A stretch of DNA of 64,000 bases, taken from JBLUOA01 sp048060095. GTDB taxonomy: Bacteria > Pseudomonadota > Alphaproteobacteria > Rhodobacterales > Rhodobacteraceae. Position numbers and translations under genes: made by a program. Under the pieces are notes generated by a model. That model ran no database searches. It was given only the letters and a program-made list of their open reading frames with translations, and was not told the DNA's origin. The stretch covers positions 124,001 through 188,000 of the forward strand of contig NZ_JBLUOA010000003.1 of assembly GCF_048060095.1 (NCBI RefSeq), read 5' to 3'. Shown here in pieces: positions 53,150-61,021 of the stretch; position 1 is the stretch's first letter, and every line of letters starts with the position of its first letter.

Positions 53150-55542
53150 AATTCACACTTTCCTGGCTGAAAGACCACCTCGACACCACGGCTTCTGTGG
53201 ATGAGATTGCCTATGCCCTCACCGACCTCGGGCTTGAGGTTGAAGGCATCGAAAATCCGCTCGAAAAATTCGGGGCGTTTACGCTTGGGCTTGTGAAAGA
53301 GGCGAAGCAGCATCCGGATGCGGATCGGCTGCGGGTGTGTCAGGTCGAAACTGACGAGGGCATCAAGCAGATCGTCTGTGGTGCGCCGAATGCGCGCGAA
53401 GGGATCATCGTCGTGATCGCCAAGCCGGGCATGTATATTCCGGGCATCGACACCACCATTCAGGTTGGCAAAATCCGCGGCGTTGAGAGCCACGGCATGA
53501 TGTGTTCCGAGCGCGAGATGGAGCTTTCGGACGAACATGACGGCATCATCGAACTGCCCTCCGGCAAGGTCGGGGACAAGTTCATCGACTGGCTCGCTGA
53601 AAACGACCCTGCCAAAGTCGATCCGGTGATTGAGATCGCGATCACCCCGAACCGCCCCGATGCGCTTGGCGTGCGGGGGATTGCCCGCGATCTGGCGGCG
53701 CGGGGACTCGGCACGATGAAAGCGCGGGATGTCGAACCCGTGCCTGCGGCGTTCGACAGCGATATGACCGTCACGATCGACGACGATACGCTTGACGGTT
53801 GCCCGCTGTTCTGCGGGCGCGTGATCCGGGGCGTGAAGAACGGGCCGAGTCCCCAGTGGCTGCAGGACGTGCTGCGCGCCATCGGGCTGCGGCCCATCAG
53901 CTTCCTCGTCGATGTGACGAACTTCTTCACCTATGACCGGAACCGGCCGTTGCATGTCTTTGATCTGGATAAGGTCAAGGGCGGGCTGCGGGTGCATCGC
54001 GCGAAGGGGGGTGAAACCCTGATGGCGCTCGACGACAAGGAATACATGTTCGAAGCGGGGCATATGGTCATTTCGGACGACGAAGGACCAGAGAGCATCG
54101 CCGGGATCATGGGTGGGCTGGCCACCGGCTGCACCGAAGACACGGTGAACGTGTTCGTTGAATCGGCCTATTGGGACCCGGTGCAGATCGCCCATACGGG
54201 CCGGGCGCTGAAGATCAATTCAGACGCGCGGTATCGGTTTGAACGCGGCGTCGATCCGGCGTTCACGCCTGAAGGGCTGGAACACGCGGTGCGGATGATA
54301 GTGGACAATGCGGGTGGCGAGGCCAGCCAGTTGATCCAGGCGGGGGCGGTGCCGGATACCGACCGGGCCTATGAACTGGATACGGCCCGTGTGGTGTCGC
54401 TGGTTGGCATGGAAATCCCGGCGGAGGAGCAGCGGGAAACACTGACCGCGCTCGGCTTCCGGATGGAGGGCGACATGGCCCACGTCCCAAGCTGGCGGCC
54501 CGATGTGCAAGGGCAGGCCGATCTGGTCGAGGAGGTCGCGCGTGTTGCCTCCCTGACCAAGCTTGAGGGCAAGCCTCTTGGCCGCGTCAGCGCAGGCGTT
54601 CCGCGCCCGATCCTGACGCCGATCCAGAAACGCGAATGGACCGCGCGGCGGACGATGGCGGCGCTCGGCTACAACGAATGTGTGACCTACAGCTTTGTCG
54701 ATAAGGCCGGGGCGAAGCAGTTTGGCGGTGGCGACGATGCGACGATGCTCGCCAACCCGATTTCATCCGAGATGAGCCATATGCGCCCGTCGCTGTTGCC
54801 GGGGCTTCTGCAAGCCGCCGCTCGCAATCAGGCGCGGGGCTACATGGACCTTGCACTGTTTGAGGTCGGCCCGGTGTTTCACGGTGCGGAGCCGGAGGAG
54901 CAGGAAGTGCTCGTCACCGGGATACTCGTCGGGCATAGCGGACCGAAAGACCGGCTTGGCACGCGCCGCCCGGTTGACACGTTCGATGCCAAGGCGGACG
55001 CAGAGGCGGTGCTGTCCGCCATCGGCGCGCCCGCCAAGCTGACCTACCTGCGCGATGTGAACGAATGGTGGCATCCGGGGCGGTCGGCGAAGGTGTCTTT
55101 GGGTCCAAAAAACGTGCTGGGGGCGTTCGGTGAGTTGCATCCTCGCGCGATTGAAGCGATGGGCGTGAAGGGGCCAGTCGTGGCTTTCGCGATCCATCTG
55201 GCGAATGTGCCGTTCCCGAAATCGAAGGCAACGACCCGGCCCGCGCTGAAGGCCAGCACTTTGCAAGCGGTGGAGCGTGATTTTGCCTTTGTCGTGGATG
55301 CGAGTGTCGAGGCGCAAGCGCTGGTGAATGCCGCGGCGGGCGCTGACAAGGCAATGATCGAATCCGTGCGTGTGTTTGACGAATTCATCGGCGGATCGCT
55401 GGGCGAAGGGAAAAAATCGCTCGCCATCACGGTGCGGATGCAGCCGGTGGACAAGACCTTGACCGAAGCGGATATCGAAGCGGTTGCGGTTAAGGTTGTC
55501 GAGAAAGTGTCCAAAGCCACCGGCGGCGCGTTGCGCGGTTAG
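53146..55542 (+). CDS. pheT: Phenylalanyl-tRNA synthetase beta subunit
   Basis: A 798-residue subunit with all usual domains: the EMAP-like tRNA-binding domain (~39-150, HPDADRLRVCQV), the B3/B4 editing region (~215-390), B5 (~395-465), the inactive synthetase-like core, and the ferredoxin-fold anticodon-binding domain at ~705-798. It pairs with PheS for tRNA(Phe) charging and removes mischarged Tyr. The start ATG overlaps the DUF2513 stop. A dispersed repeat lies just after its stop. Confidence 0.96.
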   Translation: MKFTLSWLKDHLDTTASVDEIAYALTDLGLEVEGIENPLEKFGAFTLGLVKEAKQHPDADRLRVCQVETDEGIKQIVCGAPNAREGIIVVIAKPGMYIPGIDTTIQVGKIRGVESHGMMCSEREMELSDEHDGIIELPSGKVGDKFIDWLAENDPAKVDPVIEIAITPNRPDALGVRGIARDLAARGLGTMKARDVEPVPAAFDSDMTVTIDDDTLDGCPLFCGRVIRGVKNGPSPQWLQDVLRAIGLRPISFLVDVTNFFTYDRNRPLHVFDLDKVKGGLRVHRAKGGETLMALDDKEYMFEAGHMVISDDEGPESIAGIMGGLATGCTEDTVNVFVESAYWDPVQIAHTGRALKINSDARYRFERGVDPAFTPEGLEHAVRMIVDNAGGEASQLIQAGAVPDTDRAYELDTARVVSLVGMEIPAEEQRETLTALGFRMEGDMAHVPSWRPDVQGQADLVEEVARVASLTKLEGKPLGRVSAGVPRPILTPIQKREWTARRTMAALGYNECVTYSFVDKAGAKQFGGGDDATMLANPISSEMSHMRPSLLPGLLQAAARNQARGYMDLALFEVGPVFHGAEPEEQEVLVTGILVGHSGPKDRLGTRRPVDTFDAKADAEAVLSAIGAPAKLTYLRDVNEWWHPGRSAKVSLGPKNVLGAFGELHPRAIEAMGVKGPVVAFAIHLANVPFPKSKATTRPALKASTLQAVERDFAFVVDASVEAQALVNAAAGADKAMIESVRVFDEFIGGSLGEGKKSLAITVRMQPVDKTLTEADIEAVAVKVVEKVSKATGGALRG

Positions 55543-55551
55543 GGCGGGATT

Positions 55552-55572
55552 GAGTATTTTGGGCAAGATGAA
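55552..55572 (+). repeat. Dispersed 3'-end repeat, copy downstream of pheT
   Basis: GAGTATTTT followed by GGGCAAGATGAA, preceded by GGGCGGGATT, starts nine bases after the pheT stop. It matches the copy after dgcN at all but one core base. Confidence 0.7.
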
Positions 55573-55598
55573 ACTGGGCGCTGCGAAGGAGTGATGAC

Positions 55599-56048
55599 AT
55601 GACGTTGAAGGTTTATCTGTCGGGTGAGATTCACACGGACTGGCGCGAGCAGATTGTCGAAGGTGCGCAGGGGCTCGACGTGAGTTTTGACAGCCCGGTG
55701 ACGGATCATGATGCGAGCGATGATTGCGGGGTCGCGATCCTTGGGGCCGAAGACAGCAAGTATTGGCATGACCACAAGGGTGCGATGGTCAACGCAATCC
55801 GTACCCGCAAGGGGATTGCGGATGCGGATGTCGTCGTCGTGCGGTTTGGCGAGAAATACAAGCAGTGGAATGCGGCGTTTGATGCGGGATATGCCGCAGC
55901 GCTCGGCAAATCGCTGATCGTGCTGCACGGGCCCGAGCATCAGCATCCGCTGAAAGAGGTCGACGCGGCAGCGCTTGCCGTGGCAAAGGAGCCGCGTCAG
56001 GTGGTTGAGATTTTGCGCTACGTTCTGACCGGTGCGCTGCCGGGTTAG
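55599..56048 (+). CDS. YtoQ-family protein
   Basis: A 149-residue protein matching YtoQ: VYLSGEIHTDWRE at the start, FDSPVTDHDASDDCG, then VVVRFGEKYKQWNAAFDAGYAAALGKSLIVLH. The fold resembles nucleoside 2-deoxyribosyltransferase-like proteins, with YLSGEIH and the late Asn/Glu segment lining the pocket, but its reaction has not been established to my knowledge. GAAGGAG lies nine bases upstream of the ATG. Its stop overlaps that of the convergent GST gene (TTAG). Confidence 0.9.
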   Translation: MTLKVYLSGEIHTDWREQIVEGAQGLDVSFDSPVTDHDASDDCGVAILGAEDSKYWHDHKGAMVNAIRTRKGIADADVVVVRFGEKYKQWNAAFDAGYAAALGKSLIVLHGPEHQHPLKEVDAAALAVAKEPRQVVEILRYVLTGALPG

Positions 56049-56746
56049 TCGCGGGGTGGATTAACCAGCCCGGCCTGAACGGCTGGGCGATCAAGGAAGC
56101 GGTCGAGGTAAGCGGGCACGCGTTCGAGCTTGTCCCATTCGACGAGTTCCCCCGCCTCATAAAAATCGCGCACCGTCCGCAGCCACGGCGCGATGGCGAT
56201 GTCGGCGATGGAGTAATCCCCAGCAATCCAGTCACGTCCGACAAGCTGCTTGTCGATCACGCCCAGCAGCCGTTTGGATTCGTTGATGTATCTTTCGGCG
56301 GGCCGACGGTCTTCGATTTCCGAGCCGGCGAATTTCACGAAGTAGCCCATTTGCCCGAACATCGGGCCGACGCCACCCATCTGAAACATTAGCCATTGCA
56401 GCACTTCGTAGCGAATAGCCGGGTCTTTCGGCAATAATTTGCCGGTCTTCTCGGCGAGGTAAATCAGGATAGCACCCGATTCAAACAACGGCAAAGCGGC
56501 GCCGCCCGGACCGTTCGGATCGATGATCGCGGGGATTTTATTGTTTGGATTCAGCGATAGAAACGCTTCGGTGAACTGGTCGTTATCCATGATCGACACC
56601 TTGTGGGCGTCGTATTTCAGGCCCATCTCCTCAAGCGCGATGGAGGCTTTCACGCCGTTCGGAGTGGTGAACGAATAAAGCTGGATCGCGTCCGGGTCTT
56701 TCGGTGGCCAGTGCTTTGCAATCGGAAAATCTGTGAGTTTTGTCAT
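56045..56746 (-). CDS. Glutathione S-transferase family protein (YghU/Ure2p-like)
   Basis: A 233-residue GST. The thioredoxin-like N-domain begins IQLYSFTTPNGVKASIALEEMGLKYDAHKV, where Thr-Pro-Asn-Gly is the Nu-class (YghU/YfcG) version of the glutathione site; NNKIPAI and FESGAILIYLAEKTGKL follow. The C-domain is all-helical and ends near PAVQAGLVNPPRD. Such enzymes act as glutathione-dependent disulfide reductases. ATG 56746 gives the family start MTKLTDFPIAKHWPPKDPD. Confidence 0.9.
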   Translation of the reverse strand: MTKLTDFPIAKHWPPKDPDAIQLYSFTTPNGVKASIALEEMGLKYDAHKVSIMDNDQFTEAFLSLNPNNKIPAIIDPNGPGGAALPLFESGAILIYLAEKTGKLLPKDPAIRYEVLQWLMFQMGGVGPMFGQMGYFVKFAGSEIEDRRPAERYINESKRLLGVIDKQLVGRDWIAGDYSIADIAIAPWLRTVRDFYEAGELVEWDKLERVPAYLDRFLDRPAVQAGLVNPPRD

Positions 56747-56896
56747 TCTGTGCGCCCTTCTGGTGTCAGAGGGGAGAACTAAGCACGTTTTCCCATAGTT
56801 CCAGATGATTTTTCCTGCATTTTCCCGCATAGTTAACGTGCGCTGATGAACAGAATGGGATCGGCGCCGTTTTTTGTGGGACAGGAAGGAAATGCA

Positions 56897-57292
56897 ATGT
56901 TGAGTGAGTTCAAGGATTTCATTGCCAAGGGCAATGTGATGGATATGGCCGTCGGTATCATTATCGGCGCGGCGTTTACCGCGATTGTGACGTCGCTGGT
57001 CGAAGATTTGATCAACCCGATCATCGGTCTTTTCATGGGTGGTGTGGATTTCTCAAGTATGGGAATCCCACTTGGCGACGGCGAAGACGCTGGCGTTTTT
57101 GCCTACGGTAACTTCATCATGGCGCTGATCAACTTCCTGATCATCGCGTGGGTCGTGTTCATGCTGGTGCGCTACGTCAACAAGGTGAAAGCAGCAGCTG
57201 AGAAGCCCGATGATGTTGAACCGGAAGTCGAAACCGGGCCGAGCGAAACCGATCTGCTGATTGAAATTCGGGACTCGCTCGCGAAACGCTGA
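56897..57292 (+). CDS. mscL: Large-conductance mechanosensitive channel MscL
   Basis: A 131-residue channel that opens under membrane tension to relieve osmotic downshock. The N-terminal amphipathic helix and TM1 read FKDFIAKGNVMDMAVGIIIGAAFTAIVTSLVEDLINP; TM2 follows the periplasmic loop (~75-98), and a charged cytoplasmic helix ends SLAKR. AGGAAGGAAATG leads to the ATG at 56897; an upstream in-frame ATG at 56846 is not family-like. A strong terminator follows. Confidence 0.96.
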   Translation: MLSEFKDFIAKGNVMDMAVGIIIGAAFTAIVTSLVEDLINPIIGLFMGGVDFSSMGIPLGDGEDAGVFAYGNFIMALINFLIIAWVVFMLVRYVNKVKAAAEKPDDVEPEVETGPSETDLLIEIRDSLAKR

Positions 57293-57315
57293 TTGCTGCG
57301 GGATGTTCGAAAATG

Positions 57316-57347
57316 AAAAGGCCCGCCGGTTTGGCGGGCCTTTTTTA
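57316..57347. terminator. Bidirectional intrinsic terminator between mscL and ald
   Basis: AAAAGGCCCGCC and GGCGGGCCTTTT form a perfect 12-bp stem with loop GGTTT, followed by TTAT on the plus strand and ending in T-rich sequence on the minus strand. It serves both convergent genes. Confidence 0.9.
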
Positions 57348-57350
57348 TCG

Positions 57351-58469
57351 TTACTTTTTCAGCGCGATCTGTGGGGAAACGACGTCGATCCCGAGCGCCT
57401 TGCCGACGGCGTAGTAGGTCAACTCTCCGGCATGGACGTTGAGGCCGTTCAGCAGGTGCGGGTCATCTTCGCACGCCTTGCGCCAGCCCTTATCCGCAAG
57501 GGACAGCATGAATGGCATCGTGGCGTTGCCAAGCGCGATGGTTGAGGTGCGGGCAACCGCACCTGGCATGTTGGCGACGCAGTAGTGCATGATGCCGTCG
57601 ACTTCATAGACCGGATCTTGGTGTGTGGTTGCCTTTGACGTTTCAAAGCAACCGCCTTGGTCAATTGCAACGTCCACCAATGCTGCGCCCGGTTTCAGCT
57701 CTGACAATTGCGCGCGGCTGATCAGTTTCGGCGCGGCGGCGCCGGGGATCAGGACAGCACCGATAATCATGTCGGCCTGCTGGGCAAGCTCGATCGTGTT
57801 GCCAGCAGAGGCGTAGCTGGTTTTGAACGTGCCGCCAAAGACATCGTCGAGATAGCGCAGGCGGGTCAGAGACCGGTCGAGTACGGTGACGTCCGCGCCC
57901 ATGCCAGCAGCGATTTTGGCTGCGTGGGTGCCGACGACGCCGCCACCGATCACGACAACGCGTGCGGGGCCAACACCGGGGACGCCGCCCATCAGAACGC
58001 CGCGCCCGCCGTTTGCCTTTTGCAGCGTCCATGCGCCGACCTGCGGGGCCAACCGCCCGGCAACCTCGGACATAGGGGCAAGCAGCGGTAGCGCGCCGCG
58101 ATCATCGGTAACCGTTTCATAGGCGATGCAGGTCGCGCCGCTTTCCAGCAGGTCTTTGGTTTGCTCGGGATCGGGGGCGAGATGCAGATAGGTGAACAGC
58201 AACTGGCCTTCGCGAAGCATCTTGCGTTCGCCGGGCTGCGGCTCCTTGACCTTCACGATCATGTCGGCCTGTTCAAACACCTCTTTCGCAGTGCCGAGGA
58301 TTTTCGCGCCAGCGGCGATATAGTCCTCGTCCGGGAAACCTGCGCCGACCCCGGCGCTGGTTTCGATAACGACGTCGTGGCCATGCGCGACAGCTTCTTG
58401 CGCGGCGTTCGGGGTCATGCCGACGCGGAATTCCTGCGGCTTGATCTCTTTCGGGCATCCGATTTTCAT
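57351..58469 (-). CDS. ald: Alanine dehydrogenase
   Basis: A 372-residue NAD-dependent enzyme interconverting L-alanine and pyruvate plus ammonia. The catalytic residues fall at the standard positions Lys75 (VKEPQ) and His96 (YLHLA). VVIGGGVVGTHAAKIAAGMGADVTVLD is the NAD fold, and NMPGAVARTST is a family signature. It is divergent from an Lrp-type regulator gene, and a palindrome lies in the 140-base gap, the usual arrangement for an AldR-controlled ald gene. Confidence 0.97.
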   Translation of the reverse strand: MKIGCPKEIKPQEFRVGMTPNAAQEAVAHGHDVVIETSAGVGAGFPDEDYIAAGAKILGTAKEVFEQADMIVKVKEPQPGERKMLREGQLLFTYLHLAPDPEQTKDLLESGATCIAYETVTDDRGALPLLAPMSEVAGRLAPQVGAWTLQKANGGRGVLMGGVPGVGPARVVVIGGGVVGTHAAKIAAGMGADVTVLDRSLTRLRYLDDVFGGTFKTSYASAGNTIELAQQADMIIGAVLIPGAAAPKLISRAQLSELKPGAALVDVAIDQGGCFETSKATTHQDPVYEVDGIMHYCVANMPGAVARTSTIALGNATMPFMLSLADKGWRKACEDDPHLLNGLNVHAGELTYYAVGKALGIDVVSPQIALKK

Positions 58470-58560
58470 GGGGCTCTCCTCCCTAAAATTTCTGCGCGCA
58501 CTCTGGCAAATTTCAAATGCAATTGCTTGGGGAAAACGGTGGTTTCAGACGGCGTGTTTG

Positions 58561-58582
58561 GGTAATACTTCGAAGAAATACC
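58561..58582. promoter_or_regulatory. 22-base palindrome between ald and its Lrp-type regulator
   Basis: GGTAATACTTC and GAAGAAATACC pair at 9 of 11 positions around the centre CTTCGAAG. It lies 27 bases before the regulator ATG and about 90 bases from the ald ATG. A dimeric Lrp/AsnC protein is the likely ligand. Confidence 0.6.
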
Positions 58583-58609
58583 ACAGATATAGAAGGAATG
58601 TGCGCAAGG

Positions 58610-59068
58610 ATGTCACTCGACAGTATAGACCGCCGAATCTTGATTCAGCTTCAAAAGCAGGGGCGTATGTCGAATGCCGATCTGGCAGAGAGAATCAATC
58701 TATCCCCTTCGGCCTGCCACCGCCGCGTTCAAAGGCTTGAGGCGGACGGCTATATCCGCGATTACGTTGCCCTTCTGGACCCCCGCAAGGTTGAATGCCC
58801 ATCGACCGTATTTGTTGAAATTGCGCTGCTTGGTCAAACGGATGAAGTGCTTGAAGCGTTTGAGCGTGAGGTTGCGAAAATCCCCGCGGTTCTTGAATGT
58901 CACCTGATGGCCGGAAAGTCGGATTATCTGTTGAAGGTCGTCGCGCAAGACACTGAGGATTTCGCCCAGATACACCGCCGTTACCTTGCCCGGCTTCCGG
59001 GGGTCACGCAGATGCACTCGTCTTTTGCACTACGAACGGTGTTCAAGACGACGGCGCTTCCGATCTGA
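58610..59068 (+). CDS. Lrp/AsnC-family regulator, probable AldR
   Basis: A 152-residue regulator. The N-terminal HTH contains DRRILIQLQKQGRMSNADLAERINLSPSACHRRVQRLE, and the C-terminal RAM ligand-binding domain covers ~68-140 with the conserved MAGKSDYLLKVV. Divergence from ald suggests it senses L-alanine and activates ald. ATG 58610 gives the family start MSLDSIDRRIL; ATG 58598 would add four residues, and GAAGGAA lies directly ahead of it. Confidence 0.92.
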   Translation: MSLDSIDRRILIQLQKQGRMSNADLAERINLSPSACHRRVQRLEADGYIRDYVALLDPRKVECPSTVFVEIALLGQTDEVLEAFEREVAKIPAVLECHLMAGKSDYLLKVVAQDTEDFAQIHRRYLARLPGVTQMHSSFALRTVFKTTALPI

Positions 59069-59088
59069 AAGTTGCTTCCGACTTACCG

Positions 59089-59118
59089 TTGACTTTAATT
59101 AGCTTATAAGTTAATTAA
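59089..59118 (+). promoter_or_regulatory. Promoter with ArsR-type operator between -35 and -10
   Basis: TTGACT (59089-59094) and TAATTA (59112-59117) are 17 bases apart. Positions 59095-59118 form a 24-base palindrome: arms TTAATTA and TAATTAA around CTTATAAG, with 11 of 12 pairs matching. Repressor bound here would block RNA polymerase directly. Confidence 0.72.
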
Positions 59119-59143
59119 CGGAAATGCAAATTAATGGAAGCCA

Positions 59144-59470
59144 ATGCAAGACCTGACAACAATGTTCGCCGCCCTCGGCGACCCGACGCGGTTTTCAATT
59201 GTCGAACGGTTGCTGGCTGAAGGGGAGCTTTCCGCCGGAGAGCTTCAGTCCGGCTTTGATATGTCGGCCCCCGCGATTTCGCGGCACCTGAACGTGTTGC
59301 GTAACGCCGGGTTGCTTGATCGACGGGCGGAAAAGCAGCAGCGCATTTATTCGATACGCTCCGATACGATGCAGGGCATCAGCGATTGGGTTGAGCGGCA
59401 CAGAGCATTCTGGGATGGCAGCCTTGCCCGTCTGGAACACGCCTTGATGGCAGAGAGGGACCGGAAATGA
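59144..59470 (+). CDS. ArsR-family winged-helix repressor
   Basis: A 108-residue HTH protein: MFAALGDPTRFSIVERLLAEGELSAGELQSGFDMSAPAISRHLNVLRNAGLLDRR is the standard ArsR fold (key words LGDPTR, S.PAISRHL.VL). It lacks metal-binding cysteines, so it is of the non-metal type that regulates SRPBCC/AHSA1 genes. It begins a four-gene operon with the AHSA1 protein and two YCII proteins. A palindrome in its own promoter implies autorepression. Confidence 0.92.
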   Translation: MQDLTTMFAALGDPTRFSIVERLLAEGELSAGELQSGFDMSAPAISRHLNVLRNAGLLDRRAEKQQRIYSIRSDTMQGISDWVERHRAFWDGSLARLEHALMAERDRK

Positions 59471-59898
59471 CCGTCTTGGAAATTGAACGCACATTCGCAG
59501 CCCCGATTGAACAGGTCTTTGAATTCGTGACACAGCCCGAACATCTGATGAAGTGGTGGGGGCCGGAAGGGACCAATGTTTCAAACGGGAACCTTGATCT
59601 GACCAGCACCGGTGCGTGGGATTCCACGATGAAAAGCCAGCAAGGCAATGAATACAAGGTCAGCGGCCAAGTCACGCAAGTCAAGCGCCCGAACCTCGTC
59701 GCCTTCACATGGGGTTGGCACGACGAAAACGATGCGCGTGGCCATGAAAGCCATGTTATGATCGAACTTCAGGCCGATGGTGACGATCGCACGCGGTTTA
59801 GGCTGACGCATCAGAAGCTTGTCGATGAGGAAAGCGTCGAGAACCATAACATTGGCTGGACGTCTTCGATCAAAAAACTCGAACGCTGTTTCGAATAA
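59467..59898 (+). CDS. SRPBCC (AHSA1-like) domain protein
   Basis: A 143-residue START-like protein: IERTFAAPIEQVFEFVTQPEHLMKWWGPEG at the start, LVAFTWGWHDENDA and TRFRLTHQKLVDEESVENHNIGWTSSIKKLERCFE at the end, all typical of AHSA1-type SRPBCC. These bind hydrophobic ligands or act in stress responses; many are cotranscribed with an ArsR gene, as here (ATGA overlap). The ligand is unknown. Confidence 0.92.
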   Translation: MTVLEIERTFAAPIEQVFEFVTQPEHLMKWWGPEGTNVSNGNLDLTSTGAWDSTMKSQQGNEYKVSGQVTQVKRPNLVAFTWGWHDENDARGHESHVMIELQADGDDRTRFRLTHQKLVDEESVENHNIGWTSSIKKLERCFE

Positions 59899-59917
59899 CA
59901 ACCAACGGGAGGATAAA

Positions 59918-60232
59918 ATGCCAAATTTCGTATTCGCTTACCACGGCGGCAAAATGCCGGAGACCGAAGAAGAAGGTGCCAAGGAAATGGCCGCCTGGGG
60001 CGCTTGGTTTGAACAGATGGGGTCTGCGGTCGTCGATCCCGGTAATCCCGTCGGGATGTCAAAAACCGTCAGCGCAGATGGTGTTGAGGATAGCGGTGGC
60101 GCGAACCCGGTATCAGGCTACACCGTGGTGTCGGCCGACACGATCGACGCGGCCTGCGACATGGCGAAGGGTTGCCCTATCCTGAAACACGGAACCGTCG
60201 AAGTGGCAGAGGTGCATGTGATCGACATGTAG
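59918..60232 (+). CDS. YCII-related protein, first tandem copy
   Basis: A 104-residue dimeric alpha-beta protein of the YCII type: MPNFVFAYHGGKMPETEEEG, then WGAWFEQMGSAVVDPGNPV, and AKGCPILKHGTVEVAEV. The conserved His9 of the HGG motif and Asp40 are candidate active-site residues. GGGAGGA precedes the ATG at 59918; the frame is open upstream into the SRPBCC gene but has no family-like start there. About two thirds of its residues agree with the next gene. Confidence 0.9.
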   Translation: MPNFVFAYHGGKMPETEEEGAKEMAAWGAWFEQMGSAVVDPGNPVGMSKTVSADGVEDSGGANPVSGYTVVSADTIDAACDMAKGCPILKHGTVEVAEVHVIDM

Positions 60233-60293
60233 ATCACCTGCCGCCAAACGACCCCGCGCCTTTTCAGAAACCAATAGGATTGGAGCCTTTATC

Positions 60294-60605
60294 ATGCCGA
60301 ATTTTGTCTTTGCCTTTCATGGCGGAAGTATGCCCGACACCCCGGAAGAAAGCGCCAAGGTCATGGCCGAATGGGGCGCGTGGATGGAAGGAATGGGCAG
60401 CGCCCTCGTGCATCCGGGCGCGCCGGTCGGAAAATCCAGCACGGTCAGCCAGTCTGGCGTCGCGGATGATGGCGGGCCAAACCCGATTTCCGGCTTTATT
60501 GTCGTTGAAGCGAGCGATCAGAACGCCGCCGTTGAAATGGCCAAGGGCTGCCCCGGCCTCAAGACCGAAGCGACCGTTGAGGTCGCGGAAATGATGCAGA
60601 TGTAG
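60294..60605 (+). CDS. YCII-related protein, second tandem copy
   Basis: A 103-residue paralogue of the preceding protein: MPNFVFAFHGGSMPDTPEES, WGAWMEGMGSALVHPGAPV, AKGCPGLKTEATVEVAEM. His replaces Asp at position 40, so the two copies may differ in chemistry or may work as a heterodimer. TTGGAG lies about ten bases ahead of the ATG. It is last in the ArsR-led operon, and a bidirectional terminator follows. Confidence 0.9.
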   Translation: MPNFVFAFHGGSMPDTPEESAKVMAEWGAWMEGMGSALVHPGAPVGKSSTVSQSGVADDGGPNPISGFIVVEASDQNAAVEMAKGCPGLKTEATVEVAEMMQM

Positions 60606-60632
60606 GCAAACCGCCTGCCTTAGAAAAAACAA

Positions 60633-60664
60633 ACCCCCGGGCGATGGCTCGGGGGTCGTTTTTT
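60633..60664. terminator. Bidirectional terminator between the YCII operon and rpsU
   Basis: ACCCCCGGGC and GCTCGGGGGT form a 10-bp stem (one G-T pair) with loop GATG. The plus strand continues CGTTTTTT; the minus strand continues TTGTTTTTTC. Both convergent messages can end here. Confidence 0.87.
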
Positions 60665-60701
60665 GGCAATCGAAACTGCCCAGGTTCTTTGAAAGCGGCG
60701 C

Positions 60702-60908
60702 TTAGAGCATTCCCTCGCGCTGTGCTTTCTTCCGAGCCAGCTTGCGTGCACGGCGAATTGCTTCGGCCTTGCAGCGTGCTTTTTTCTCGGACGGCTTTTC
60801 ATACGCCTGACGAAGCTTCATCTCACGAAAGACACCTTCGCGCTGCAGCTTCTTTTTCAGGGCACGAAGCGCCTGATCGACGTTGTTGTCGCGAACACTG
60901 ACCTGCAT
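60702..60908 (-). CDS. rpsU: Ribosomal protein bS21
   Basis: A 68-residue small-subunit protein: MQVSVRDNNVDQALRALKKK, then EGVFREMKLRQAYEKPSEKKARCKAEAIRRARK. It helps 16S rRNA pair with mRNA at initiation. GGAAGG lies about ten bases before the ATG. It is divergent from the COQ9 gene. Confidence 0.97.
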   Translation of the reverse strand: MQVSVRDNNVDQALRALKKKLQREGVFREMKLRQAYEKPSEKKARCKAEAIRRARKLARKKAQREGML

Positions 60909-61021
60909 GTGGTTGTCACCACCTTCCTAAGTTAAAGTTGCAATAGATTGCAGGAAGCCGCCGTATAGCAAAGCGCTTTGGCTTTGTCTACTACTGCGGA
61001 TGAACAGTGGAAGGGGATGTG

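Noticed and set aside
60294..60605. Second YCII gene as an assembly duplication artefact
   Set aside because: The two copies differ at about a third of residues and in the intervening DNA, so they are real paralogues.
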